DNA of 64,000 nt, from contig NZ_JAVDYG010000001.1 of NCBI RefSeq assembly GCF_031458325.1, positions 2,604,001 through 2,668,000 on the forward strand, written 5' to 3'. The stretch is from Nocardioides marmoribigeumensis (GTDB lineage: Bacteria; Actinomycetota; Actinomycetes; Propionibacteriales; Nocardioidaceae). Below, in pieces: positions 16,050 through 28,291 of the stretch (within the stretch, counting starts at the first letter, position 1; each line of letters opens with the position of its first letter). Position numbers and translations under genes: made by a program. The notes under the pieces are model-generated. The model worked only from the letters and a program-made list of their open reading frames with translations. It searched no databases and was not told the origin of the DNA.

Positions 16050-18872
16050 ATGTCCCTGGCCCCCGACCCCCTCGCCGGGGACCTCGTCGCAGCCCTGCGC
16101 GCAGCGGGTCTCGCCGACGTCGACGACTCCCGGCTGGCCCGGACCCTCTACTCCTCCGACGCGTCGGTCTACCGCCTCGAGCCGCGGGTCGTCGTACGCC
16201 CTCGGCACCGGGACGAGATCGCAGCGACCCTCGCCGTGGCGCGTGACCTCGCGGTGCCGCTGACCGCGCGCGGGGCCGGCACGTCCATCGCGGGCAACGC
16301 GATCGGCACGGGCATCGTGCTCGACACCTACCGTCACCTCAACCGGGTCCTGGCGGTCGACCCCGAGGCGGCCGAGGCCGTGGTCGAGCCGGGCGCGGTG
16401 CACGCCACGCTCCAGCGCGCCGCGATGTCTCACGGCCTCCGGTTCGGCCCCGACCCGTCGACGCACACGCGCTGCACGATCGGCGGCATGATCGGCAACA
16501 ACGCCTGCGGCTCGCGAGCGCTGGGCTACGGCCGCACCTCCGACAACGTGCTCGGCCTGTCGACCCTCACCGCCGACGGTGCCGGCGTCGAGACCCGGGC
16601 CGCCGACCTGGCCGCCCTCGTCGACCAGCACCTCGGCCTGGTCCGCACCGAGTTCGGCCGCTTCGCGCGCCAGGTCTCGGGCTACGCCCTCGAGCACCTG
16701 CTGCCCGAGAACGGCCGTTCGCTCGACCGCTTCCTGGTCGGCAGCGAGGGCACGCTCGCCCTGGTCACCGAGGCACGCGTGCGGCTCGTGCGCGACCTCC
16801 CGGTGCGCGTGCTCGTGGTGCTGGGCTACCCGAGCCTGGCCGAGGGCGCCGACCACGTGCCCGCGATCCTCGCGCACCGCCCGGTCGCCTGCGAGGGCAT
16901 CGACCACCGCATCACCGACGTGCTCACCACCCCGCCCGACCTGCCGGGTGGCCGCGCCTGGCTCATGGTCGAGCTGACCGGTGACGACCCGCGCGAGGTC
17001 GCCGACCGGGCCGCGGCGGTGGTCGCCGACTCCGCGCCCCAGGACCACCGGGTGGTCGAGGACGTGGCGGAGCAGGCCGCGATCTGGCGGGTCCGCGAGG
17101 ACGGTGCCGGGCTCGCGGCTCGCGCCGTCGACCCGCCCGGCCAGCCCGGCTGGGAGGACGCCGCGGTGCTGCCCGAGCGGATGGGGGCCTACCTGCGGGA
17201 CTTCGACGCGCTCCTGGAGTCCCACGGGCTCCAGGGCGCGCCCTACGGCCACATCGGCGACGGCTGCCTGCACATCCGGGTCAACTTCGACCTGGCCTCC
17301 GCGGGCGGACGGGTCGGCTACCGCCGCTTCGTCGAGGAGGCGGCCGACCTCGCCATGGGGTACGGCGGCAGCCTGTCCGGCGAGCACGGCGACGGCCGGG
17401 CCCGCTCGGAGCTCCTGACGCGGATGTACTCCCGCGAGGCGCTCGACCTCATGGCCGCGGTGAAGCACGCCCTCGACCCCGGCGCCCTGCTCAACCCCGG
17501 CGTGCTGGTCGACCCGGCCCCGCTCGACGCCGACCTGCGCCTGGCCCACGTGCCGGCGCACCCGCCCCGCACGTCCCTGCGGCTCGTCGCCGACCGGGGC
17601 GACCTGGTCGCGGCGGTGCACCGCTGCACCGGTGTCGGCAAGTGTCTGGCGGACGGCACCGCCAACGGGGGAGTGATGTGTCCCTCCTTCCAGGCCACGC
17701 GCGAGGAGAAGGACTCCACCCGTGGCCGGGCGCGGACCCTGCAGGACGCCGTCGCCGGCCACCTGCCCGGCGGTCTCGCCGACCCCGCGGTCCACGAGGC
17801 GCTCGACCTCTGCCTGGCCTGCAAGGGCTGCGCGAGCGACTGCCCGACCGGGGTCGACATGGCGACGTACAAGTCCGAGGTGCTCCACCAGACCTACTCC
17901 GGCAAGGGCCGCAGACGGCGCCCTCGCACGCACTACACCCTCGGCGGGCTGCCCCAGCTGCTCTCCCGCGTCCCGACCCCGCTGGTGCGCCTCGGGCTGC
18001 GCGCGACCCCCGGCATCGCCGCCCGCGTGGGCGGCGTCGACCGCAGGCGCCGCCTCCCGGTCCCGGCACCCCGGCCGCTCTCGTCGCGGACCCACGACCG
18101 GGCGGCCGACGCCGACGTGGTGCTGTGGGTCGACACCTTCACCAACCGCTTCTCCCCGCAGGTGGGCGACGCCGCCGTCCAGGTGCTCGAGGCGGCCGGG
18201 GCGCGGGTGCGGGTCGTGGCCGACGGATCCCAGTGCTGCGGGCTGACGCTGGTCAGCGCCGGACGGCTCGACGAGGCGCGGGCCACGCTCGGCCGCCTGG
18301 TCGACACGTTGGGCGCGCACAACCCCGAGGGTCTGCCCGTCGTGGTGCTCGAGCCGTCGTGCCTGGCGGTGCTGCGCCACGACGCGCAGCACCTGCTCGA
18401 GGAGCACCGGGTGCCGGACCTGCCCCCGCTGCGCACGCTCGCCGAGCACCTGGCCGACCTGGGCTGGACGCCCCCGCGCCTGGACGGCGTCCAGGTGGTC
18501 GCCCAGCCCCACTGCCACCAGGCCTCGGTGATCGGGTGGCAGGCCGACGAGGCGCTCCTGCGCGCCACCGGCGCGGAACTGACCCGCGTCGGCGGCTGCT
18601 GCGGCCTGGCCGGCGACTTCGGCATGGTCCCCGAGCACTACGACGTCTCGGTCAAGGTCTTCGAGCACGACCTGGGACCTGCTCTCGAGCAGCACCCCGA
18701 AGCCCTGCTGTGGGCCGACGGCTTCTCCTGCCGCACGCAGGCAGCCGACCTGCGAGGACGCACCGGGCTGCACCTCGCCGAGATCCTGCAGCGGGCGGCC
18801 TCGTCGACCGTCGGGGTGGCCTCGGCTCCCGCTGGGGGCACCGATTTTGACCCTCCCCACGGCACCCGGTAG
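16050..18872 (+). CDS. Fused FAD-linked oxidase / Fe-S oxidoreductase (YdiJ / D-lactate dehydrogenase type)
   Basis: A 940-residue fusion with three parts: an N-terminal FAD-binding-4 domain (about 35-215, with ARGAGTSIAGNA), an FAD-oxidase C-terminal domain (to about 490, with HIGDGCLHIRVNF), and an iron-sulfur half. The Fe-S half has C526/C532/C544 and the complete CLACKGCASDCP cluster motif (Cys588, 591, 594, 598), then two CCG domains (QCCGLT near 729, GGCCGLAG near 850). This architecture is that of YdiJ-like D-2-hydroxyacid dehydrogenases, which pass electrons to a membrane or cytosolic acceptor. Candidate substrates are D-2-hydroxyglutarate or D-lactate; the nearby transhydrogenase favours the former. 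The stop codon TAG is part of the -10 box of the rpsL promoter. Confidence 0.88.
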   Translation: MSLAPDPLAGDLVAALRAAGLADVDDSRLARTLYSSDASVYRLEPRVVVRPRHRDEIAATLAVARDLAVPLTARGAGTSIAGNAIGTGIVLDTYRHLNRVLAVDPEAAEAVVEPGAVHATLQRAAMSHGLRFGPDPSTHTRCTIGGMIGNNACGSRALGYGRTSDNVLGLSTLTADGAGVETRAADLAALVDQHLGLVRTEFGRFARQVSGYALEHLLPENGRSLDRFLVGSEGTLALVTEARVRLVRDLPVRVLVVLGYPSLAEGADHVPAILAHRPVACEGIDHRITDVLTTPPDLPGGRAWLMVELTGDDPREVADRAAAVVADSAPQDHRVVEDVAEQAAIWRVREDGAGLAARAVDPPGQPGWEDAAVLPERMGAYLRDFDALLESHGLQGAPYGHIGDGCLHIRVNFDLASAGGRVGYRRFVEEAADLAMGYGGSLSGEHGDGRARSELLTRMYSREALDLMAAVKHALDPGALLNPGVLVDPAPLDADLRLAHVPAHPPRTSLRLVADRGDLVAAVHRCTGVGKCLADGTANGGVMCPSFQATREEKDSTRGRARTLQDAVAGHLPGGLADPAVHEALDLCLACKGCASDCPTGVDMATYKSEVLHQTYSGKGRRRRPRTHYTLGGLPQLLSRVPTPLVRLGLRATPGIAARVGGVDRRRRLPVPAPRPLSSRTHDRAADADVVLWVDTFTNRFSPQVGDAAVQVLEAAGARVRVVADGSQCCGLTLVSAGRLDEARATLGRLVDTLGAHNPEGLPVVVLEPSCLAVLRHDAQHLLEEHRVPDLPPLRTLAEHLADLGWTPPRLDGVQVVAQPHCHQASVIGWQADEALLRATGAELTRVGGCCGLAGDFGMVPEHYDVSVKVFEHDLGPALEQHPEALLWADGFSCRTQAADLRGRTGLHLAEILQRAASSTVGVASAPAGGTDFDPPHGTR

Positions 18873-18875
18873 ATT
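18847..18875 (+). promoter_or_regulatory. str operon (rpsL) promoter
   Basis: TTGACC (18847-18852), a 17-base spacer and TAGATT (18870-18875), close to the housekeeping consensus and the best promoter in the window. The -10 begins with the TAG stop codon of the upstream gene. Transcription should start near 18882, giving a leader of about 148 nt. Confidence 0.8.
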
Positions 18876-18936
18876 AGGCGATCGTGCCTGGCCGCCCAGG
18901 CCGTCACGCGTGCTCGCAGTCGCCGCCCCGCTCCAT

Positions 18937-18980
18937 CGGGCGACACGCCCGACCGCGGGGGTGTGCATCAAAGCCCCCCG
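18937..18980 (+). promoter_or_regulatory. rpsL leader structured element
   Basis: CGGGCG/CGCCCG (18937-18951) forms a hairpin with a three-base loop, and CGGGGG/CCCCCG (18956-18980) could form a second. Bases 18940-18962 are identical over 23 nt to 35741-35763 in the rpsJ leader. The shared element suggests common control of the two ribosomal operons. Confidence 0.6.
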
Positions 18981-19029
18981 TCCGGCGAGCACCACCCAGA
19001 CGTAGTCACAGAGGAAAGAGAACGACGCG

Positions 19030-19404
19030 GTGCCCACAATCCAGCAGCTGGTCCGCAAGGGCCGCCAGGACAAGGTGTCGAAGAACAAGACGCCCGCTCT
19101 GAAGGGCTCGCCCCAGCGGCGAGGGGTGTGCACGCGTGTGTACACCACCACCCCGAAGAAGCCGAACTCCGCGCTGCGCAAGGTGGCTCGCGTCCGACTG
19201 TCCAGCGGTGTCGAGGTCACGGCCTACATCCCCGGCGTCGGCCACAACCTGCAGGAGCACTCGATGGTGCTCGTGCGTGGCGGTCGTGTGAAGGACCTGC
19301 CCGGCGTGCGCTACAAGATCATCCGCGGCTCGCTCGACACCCAGGGCGTCAAGAACCGCAAGCAGGCTCGCAGCCGCTACGGCGCGAAGAAGGAGAAGAG
19401 CTGA
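19030..19404 (+). CDS. rpsL: 30S ribosomal protein S12
   Basis: S12, 124 residues, shapes the decoding centre of the 30S subunit. The GTG start at 19030 follows a purine-rich Shine-Dalgarno (GAGGAAAGAGAA, ending at 19021). The loop [12 protein letters not shown] and the second loop [12 protein letters not shown] keep the lysines equivalent to E. coli Lys42 and Lys87, so no classical streptomycin-resistance change is present. Its stop overlaps the ATG of rpsG by one base. First gene of the str operon behind the strong promoter at 18847. Confidence 0.98.
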   Translation: MPTIQQLVRKGRQDKVSKNKTPALKGSPQRRGVCTRVYTTTPKKPNSALRKVARVRLSSGVEVTAYIPGVGHNLQEHSMVLVRGGRVKDLPGVRYKIIRGSLDTQGVKNRKQARSRYGAKKEKS

Positions 19405-19874
19405 TGCCGCGCAAGGGCCCCGCTCCCAAGCGACCGATCGACATCGACCCGGTCTACGGCAGCCCCGTCGTGACCCAGCTGGTCAACAAGATCCTGATGG
19501 ACGGCAAGAAGCAGACCGCTCAGCGCATTGTCTACACCGCGCTCGAGGGCGCCCGCGAGAAGACCGGCACCGACCCGGTCGTCACGCTCAAGCGCGCGCT
19601 GGACAACGTCAAGCCGCAGCTCGAGGTCAAGTCCCGCCGCGTCGGCGGTGCGACCTACCAGGTGCCGATCGAGGTCAAGGGCAACCGCGGCCTCACCCTG
19701 GCGCTGCGCTGGCTCGTGCAGTACTCCCAGGCCCGCCGTGAGAAGACCATGGCCGAGCGCCTCATGAACGAGATCCTCGACGCCTCCAACGGCCTCGGCG
19801 CCGCGGTCAAGCGTCGCGAGGACACCCACAAGATGGCTGAGTCCAACCGCGCCTTCGCGCACTACCGCTGGTGA
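19404..19874 (+). CDS. rpsG: 30S ribosomal protein S7
   Basis: S7, 156 residues, nucleates the 30S head by binding 16S rRNA. The ATG at 19404 shares its A with the rpsL TGA. The sequence [20 protein letters not shown] and the conserved [21 protein letters not shown] end are standard for actinobacteria. A 107-base gap, with a GAGGA Shine-Dalgarno, separates it from fusA; no promoter is evident there. Confidence 0.98.
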   Translation: MPRKGPAPKRPIDIDPVYGSPVVTQLVNKILMDGKKQTAQRIVYTALEGAREKTGTDPVVTLKRALDNVKPQLEVKSRRVGGATYQVPIEVKGNRGLTLALRWLVQYSQARREKTMAERLMNEILDASNGLGAAVKRREDTHKMAESNRAFAHYRW

Positions 19875-19981
19875 TCGCGGCTTGGTGAGCGCGGGGCTGG
19901 GAACACCTTCCGCACTCGCCAGGCACGTCACCACGCGCCCCATCAACTAACCGCAGCACGAGTCTCGAGGAGACATCACAG

Positions 19982-22093
<2,112 letters not shown>

Positions 22094-22182
22094 CCCCGGC
22101 CTCACCGCACCTGTCGCCCCGTCGAGACTGGGCGTCATCAGCTTCAACGAGACACAGAAACAAACAACAGGAGGAGCCCACC

Positions 22183-23376
<1,194 letters not shown>

Positions 23377-23381
23377 TCCCC

Positions 23382-23405
23382 GGCCGGTCACCCTGGTGAC
23401 CGGCC
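23382..23405 (+). terminator. First hairpin after tuf
   Basis: GGCCGGTCACC (23382-23392) pairs perfectly over 11 bases with GGTGACCGGCC (23395-23405), beginning five bases after the stop codon. It may stabilise the mRNA 3' end or aid termination with the next hairpin. Confidence 0.7.
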
Positions 23406-23416
23406 CCGCAGGACCA

Positions 23417-23448
23417 CGAAGGGCCCCGACTCCGGTCGGGGCCCTTCG
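23417..23448 (+). terminator. str operon terminator
   Basis: CGAAGGGCCCCGAC (23417-23430) and GTCGGGGCCCTTCG (23435-23448) form a perfect 14-bp stem with a TCCG loop. It shares the CGAAGGG/CCCTTCG arm ends with the rpoBC terminator at 10638-10670. Confidence 0.88.
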
Positions 23449-23471
23449 CCATGTCCCCCGAGAGGAGCCCC

Positions 23472-24221
23472 ATGGATCGCGAGGCGTCGTACGACGGCGG
23501 CGTGCGCCGCGCGCACCCGTCCGCGGGACTGACCCCCGACGGCCGCCGGATGCAGGTGGTGACCAGCTACACCCGTCGCGGCAGCCGGCTCACCAGCGGG
23601 CAGCAGGCCGCGTGGGAGCGTCGCTCCGGCCAGTGGCTGGTCCCTGACGCGGTGGCGTCCGAGGGGCACCTGGACCAGCGCCGCTACTGGGGGCGTGCGG
23701 CACCGGACGGGCTGGTGATGGAGATCGGCTCCGGCAACGGGGAGGTGGTGGCCGCGCTGGCCGCCGAGCGGCCCGAGGCCAACGTCCTGGCGTGCGAGGT
23801 CTGGCGTCCCGGGGTGGCGGCGACCTTCCTGCGGCTGGAGGAGACCGGGCTCACCAACGTGCGGCTGCTGGCGCTGGACGCGGTCTGGGTGCTCGAGCAC
23901 CTGCTGCGGCCCGGTGAGCTCGCCGAGCTGTGGACGTTCTTCCCCGACCCGTGGCACAAGGCCCGTCACCACAAGCGGCGCCTGGTGACGCCCCGGGTGG
24001 CGGCGCTGGTCGCGGACCGCCTCCGACCGGGCGGGGTCTGGCGCATCGCCACGGACTGGCCGGACTACGCCGAGCAGGTCGACGAGGTCCTGGCCGGCGA
24101 GCCGCGCCTGGTCGGCGGTCGCACCGAGCGCTGGGCCGAGCGGCCGGTGACGAAGTTCGAGCGACGGGGACTGGCCGAGGGGCGCCCGATCGCCGACTGG
24201 ACGGCGACCCGGGAGCCCTGA
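23472..24221 (+). CDS. trmB: tRNA (guanine-N7-)-methyltransferase
   Basis: TrmB, 249 residues, methylates G46 of tRNA with S-adenosylmethionine. The SAM-binding MEIGSGNGEV and the family signature DPWHKARHHKRRLV (catalytic Asp and tRNA-contacting basic residues) are present, followed by the conserved TDWPDYAEQ and the RPVTKFERRG segment near the C-terminus. The ATG at 23472 is chosen for its Shine-Dalgarno (AGAGGAG); an earlier ATG at 23451 abuts the terminator. It stands alone between the str terminator and the PadR promoter. Confidence 0.93.
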   Translation: MDREASYDGGVRRAHPSAGLTPDGRRMQVVTSYTRRGSRLTSGQQAAWERRSGQWLVPDAVASEGHLDQRRYWGRAAPDGLVMEIGSGNGEVVAALAAERPEANVLACEVWRPGVAATFLRLEETGLTNVRLLALDAVWVLEHLLRPGELAELWTFFPDPWHKARHHKRRLVTPRVAALVADRLRPGGVWRIATDWPDYAEQVDEVLAGEPRLVGGRTERWAERPVTKFERRGLAEGRPIADWTATREP

Positions 24222-24253
24222 CCAGGCCGCGTCTCGCAGAGATCGTGCGACTA

Positions 24254-24283
24254 TTCACAGTGTGTATTCATGTGGTGTACAGT
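24254..24283 (+). promoter_or_regulatory. PadR/ABC exporter promoter and probable operator
   Basis: TTCACA (24254-24259), an 18-base spacer and TACAGT (24278-24283), ending six bases before the ATG at 24290 (leaderless). The spacer is AT-richer and contains repeated TGTG/GTGTA steps (24261-24280), a plausible site for autoregulation by the PadR product. Confidence 0.6.
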
Positions 24284-24289
24284 CGGCCC

Positions 24290-24810
24290 ATGACGGTCTC
24301 CCACGTGCTCCTGGGCATCCTGGCCGACGGCCCGGCCCACGGGTACGACCTCAAGCGCGTGCACGACAGACGGTTCGCCGGAGCGCGGCCGCTGGCGTTC
24401 GGCCAGGTGTACGCCGCGCTGTCCAGGCTCGAGCGCGACGGCCTCGTCGTCGTGGCGGGGACGGCCACCGATGGCGGGCCGGAGCGGACGACGTACGCCA
24501 TCACCGACGGGGGACGGGCCTCCCTCGACTCCTGGCTGGCCACCAGCGAGCCGGCCGGTCCCTACGCAGCGGACGAGATGGTGCGCAAGGTCGTCACCGC
24601 TCTCGCGCTGGGCGCCGGAGCGGTCGACGTGCTCGACCGGCAGCGCGTCGCCCACCTGGCCGAGATGCGGCGGCTGCTCGCCGAGCAGTCCGCGGCGACC
24701 GACGTGTCCACCCGGATCGTCCTCGACCACGCCGTCTCCCACCTCGACGCCGACCTCCGGTGGCTCGAGACCTCCGCCGACCGGATCCGCACCACTCAGG
24801 GGGCCCTCCG

Positions 24811-24814
<4 letters not shown>
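24290..24814 (+). CDS. PadR-family transcriptional regulator
   Basis: A 174-residue PadR-type repressor. The winged helix-turn-helix covers about residues 1-80 (LLGILADGPAHGYDLKRVHD, then FGQVYAALSRLERDGLV, then the wing with TYAITDGG), and the remainder is the helical PadR C-terminal dimerisation domain. It begins a leaderless transcript and overlaps the ABC ATPase gene (ATGA). PadR regulators next to ABC exporters usually repress the exporter until a toxic ligand binds, so a role in drug or stress export is likely. The ligand is unknown. Confidence 0.9.
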
Positions 24815-25511
<697 letters not shown>

Positions 25512-25515
<4 letters not shown>

Positions 25516-26882
25516 GCGGCTTCGGGGGCACCGCGCTCCTCCGGCTCGGGCCGCGCCGCCACCGCCCGGTGGCCCGGCCGGTCGTCGTCGCCTTCTGCGT
25601 GGCGCTCGTCGCGGCGCTCGCGCTGGTCGCGATCACGGTCGCGCTCCTGCCAGCAGGCACCTGGCAGGCGGGCTCCAACCTGGTCAACGACCCCGGGGTC
25701 CGTGGGGGGTACGTCGTCGGGCTGGCCCTGTGCTGCCTCGGTCCCCTCGCGCTCCTGTGGCAGGTGCTGCGGCTGGGCGCCGCCGCGCGCGCACGGCACC
25801 TCGCCGCGCTCCGCACCGCCGGTGCGACGGCGGCCGACGCCCGGGTGGAGGCCGCGGTGGCCACCGCCCTCCCCTCGGTGGTCGGCGCCCTGCTCGGCAC
25901 CCCGCTCTACCTCCTCGCCCGGCACCTGCTGGGCGCCGTCCCCCCGGGGTCCAGCACTTCCCGGATGAGCGAGTTCGAGCTCCAGCTCCGGGTGGTGCCC
26001 ACGGCGACCGCACCCACGTGGTGGCAGGTGCTGCTCGTCGTCCTGCTCCTCGGTGCCCTGGGGGCGGCCGCCGGCGCTGCCACGGCCGGTGCGGCGGTCC
26101 GCGATCCCCTCGGCACCTCACGACGTGTGTCGGGCCGAGCGCCGCGCCCCTGGAGCCTCCTGCTGCTCGTGCCCGGCGTGGGGCTGGTCGGGGCCATGGT
26201 GCTGGGGGACGTCAACGGGTCGGTCGCCTCCCAGGTCCTCGGCAGCCTCGCCGTGACCTGCCTCGCGCTCGCCTTCCTCGGGCTCGGGCCGAGCGTCGCC
26301 CACCGCATGGGCCGCCGCCTCTCGAGGACCGCCACGTCTCCCTCGACGATGCTCGCGGCCGCCCGGCTGCGCACCGACCCGCGGTCGACGGGCCGGGCGG
26401 CCGCCGCCGTCGGCACCGTGGCTCTCGCCGCCGGCGTGTGTGCGTGGTTCATCGCCTCGCTCGGCGGCAGTGGCAACGGCGGCGACCCGATCTACGTCGT
26501 GCCGGCCCTCATGGTGCTGGCCGTGCTCGGTGTGTCGCTGCTCCTCGTGGCGGTCTCGTTGGCCGCGCACGGCGTCGAGACCGCGGCCGACCGTCGACGG
26601 GCCTTCGCTGCGCTGGGGGCGCAAGGGGCGACCGTCGGGGACCTGGTCGCTGCCCACCGTCGCGAGGCCGAGCTGGTGGTCCTTCCCCTGGCTGCCCTCG
26701 GTGTGACCGCGGGCATCGTCCCGGTCGCGTTCGACCACCCCTCGGGGGGCTCCGTCGGCCTGGCGCTCGGAGTGGCGGTCGGGACCCTCGTGCTGTGCTG
26801 GCTGGCGGTGGCGGTCTCGACTGCGCTCGCCCGCCCGGCGATCCGGCGGGCGTGCCGCCCGGAGAACCTCCGCAACGGCTGA
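25512..26882 (+). CDS. ABC transporter permease (FtsX/MacB-like)
   Basis: A 456-residue membrane protein with about eight hydrophobic segments, arranged as two FtsX-like halves of four helices. The Arg-rich N-terminus is followed by the first membrane helix at about 23-47. Cytoplasmic coupling segments appear as HLAALRTAGATAADARVEAA and, in the second half, RRAFAALGAQGATVGDLVAA, the usual FtsX repeat of A-L-[RG]-[AT]-x-G-A. There is no large periplasmic MacB domain. Together with the ATPase it probably exports a hydrophobic compound. The end converges with the aminotransferase gene four bases away. Confidence 0.88.
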
Positions 26883-26886
26883 CCGG

Positions 26887-28233
26887 TCAGCGACCGAGCA
26901 GCTCCTCCACCGCCTCCCCGAAGACCTCGGTGTGGCGGTCGACGTCGGACTCGGTGTGGTGCGGGGAGAACAGCGCCATGTTGTGGAAGGGCGTCAGCAG
27001 CACCCCGCGGTTGAGCGCCCACAGGTGCATGAAGCCCTCGAGATCGTCGTCGATCGCGGCGGCGGCGTCGGCGCCGTTGCGCGGGGGAGGGCAGAACCAG
27101 TACTCCGCCCGGCAGCCCAGCTGCTGCACGTGCCAGGGCAGGTCGTGCTCGGCGATCACGCCGGCCACCCCGGCGGTCCACCTCGTCGCCAGCGGGACCG
27201 CGGCGGCGAAGTCCTCCTCCCGCAGGGCGGTGGACAGCGTCGCCCGCGTCGCGGCCATCGCCAGCGCGCTGCCGGTCAGGGTGCCGCCGACCCCCGCGAC
27301 GTCGATCTCGTGGCCGCGCATCGGCCCCTCGAGCCGGTCGGCGACCTCGGCGGTCATGCCGTAGGCCGCCACCGGGATCCCGCCCCCGATGGGCTTGCCC
27401 ACCACGAGCAGGTCCGGCTCGAGGCCCCAGGCGGCGGTGGCACCCCCGGGCCCGGCGCAGAGGGTGTGCGTCTCGTCGACGACCCACAGCACGCCGTGCT
27501 CCCGGGTCAGCTCGCGCACCCGGGCGAGGTAGCCCTCGTCGGGCAGGATCATCCCGATGTTGGTCAGCGCCGGCTCCATCAGCAGCGCGGCCACGTCACC
27601 GTGCGCCAGCGCCGCGTCGAGCGCGTCGAGGTCGTTGAAGGGCACGACCCGCGTGGTGAGGGCCACGTCCACCTGCGGGCCCAGCGCACCGGGCCGGGGG
27701 ACGACCCGGTCGCCGTCGAGCACGGCGAGGGTCTCGTCGACGGTGCCGTGGTAGCACCAGTCCATCACCGCGACCTTGGGCCGCCCGGTCAGGTGTCGCG
27801 CGAAGCGCAGCACGAACCGGTTGGCGTCCGTCGCGGTCATCGCGAACTGCCAGCGGTCCAGCCCGAACCGCCGCCGCAGCTCCTCGCCGACCCACGCGGC
27901 GTCGCTGCTCGGCATCATCGTGGTGAACCCGTGCGCCGCCCGGTCCTGCACCGCGGAGGCGACCGACGGCAGCGCGTGGCCCGTCATCGCGCCGGTGTCG
28001 CCGAGGCACAGGTCGACGTACTCCAGGCCGTCGACGTCGGTGAACCGCGCCCCGCCGGCGGAGTCCACGAAGAGCGGGAAGGAGCCCGCCCACCTGGTCA
28101 TCCACGGCATCGGGACGCCCGCCAGCAGGCTGTGGTCGGCCTCGCGCGCGAGCTCCGCGGACCGCGGGTGGGACTCTCGGAACCGCTCCTCCTCGGCGGT
28201 GCGCAGGGAGTCGAGTCGGGTGCGGTCGATCAT
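26887..28233 (-). CDS. Class III aminotransferase (glutamate-1-semialdehyde aminomutase-like)
   Basis: A 448-residue PLP enzyme of the class III aminotransferase family. The catalytic lysine lies in VVGKPIGGGIPVAAYG, preceded by the Asp of VVDETHT that contacts the PLP ring nitrogen; CYHGTVDE matches the family's YHG motif. The overall pattern resembles glutamate-1-semialdehyde aminomutase-like transaminases rather than true HemL, with the C-terminal FHNMALFSPHHTE segment. The ATG at 28233 is leaderless behind TACGCT; longer readings enter the promoter. It is monocistronic and convergent with the ABC exporter. The substrate is unknown; omega-amino acids are possible. Confidence 0.85.
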   Translation of the reverse strand: MIDRTRLDSLRTAEEERFRESHPRSAELAREADHSLLAGVPMPWMTRWAGSFPLFVDSAGGARFTDVDGLEYVDLCLGDTGAMTGHALPSVASAVQDRAAHGFTTMMPSSDAAWVGEELRRRFGLDRWQFAMTATDANRFVLRFARHLTGRPKVAVMDWCYHGTVDETLAVLDGDRVVPRPGALGPQVDVALTTRVVPFNDLDALDAALAHGDVAALLMEPALTNIGMILPDEGYLARVRELTREHGVLWVVDETHTLCAGPGGATAAWGLEPDLLVVGKPIGGGIPVAAYGMTAEVADRLEGPMRGHEIDVAGVGGTLTGSALAMAATRATLSTALREEDFAAAVPLATRWTAGVAGVIAEHDLPWHVQQLGCRAEYWFCPPPRNGADAAAAIDDDLEGFMHLWALNRGVLLTPFHNMALFSPHHTESDVDRHTEVFGEAVEELLGR

Positions 28234-28239
28234 GCGGAA

Positions 28240-28268
28240 AGCGTAGGGAAGTGCCCCCGAGTTGTGAA
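28240..28268 (-). promoter_or_regulatory. Aminotransferase promoter (leaderless)
   Basis: On the minus strand, TTCACA (28268-28263), a 17-base spacer and TACGCT (28245-28240), ending six bases before the ATG at 28233. Confidence 0.65.
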
Positions 28269-28291
28269 GGATCCGCACGTGAACGCGTCGG

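Noticed and set aside
15822-19220. An 1132-codon minus-strand frame covering the FAD/Fe-S gene and rpsL
   Set aside because: The plus-strand genes have complete motifs (flavin site, Fe-S clusters, S12). The antisense product has no recognisable domain.
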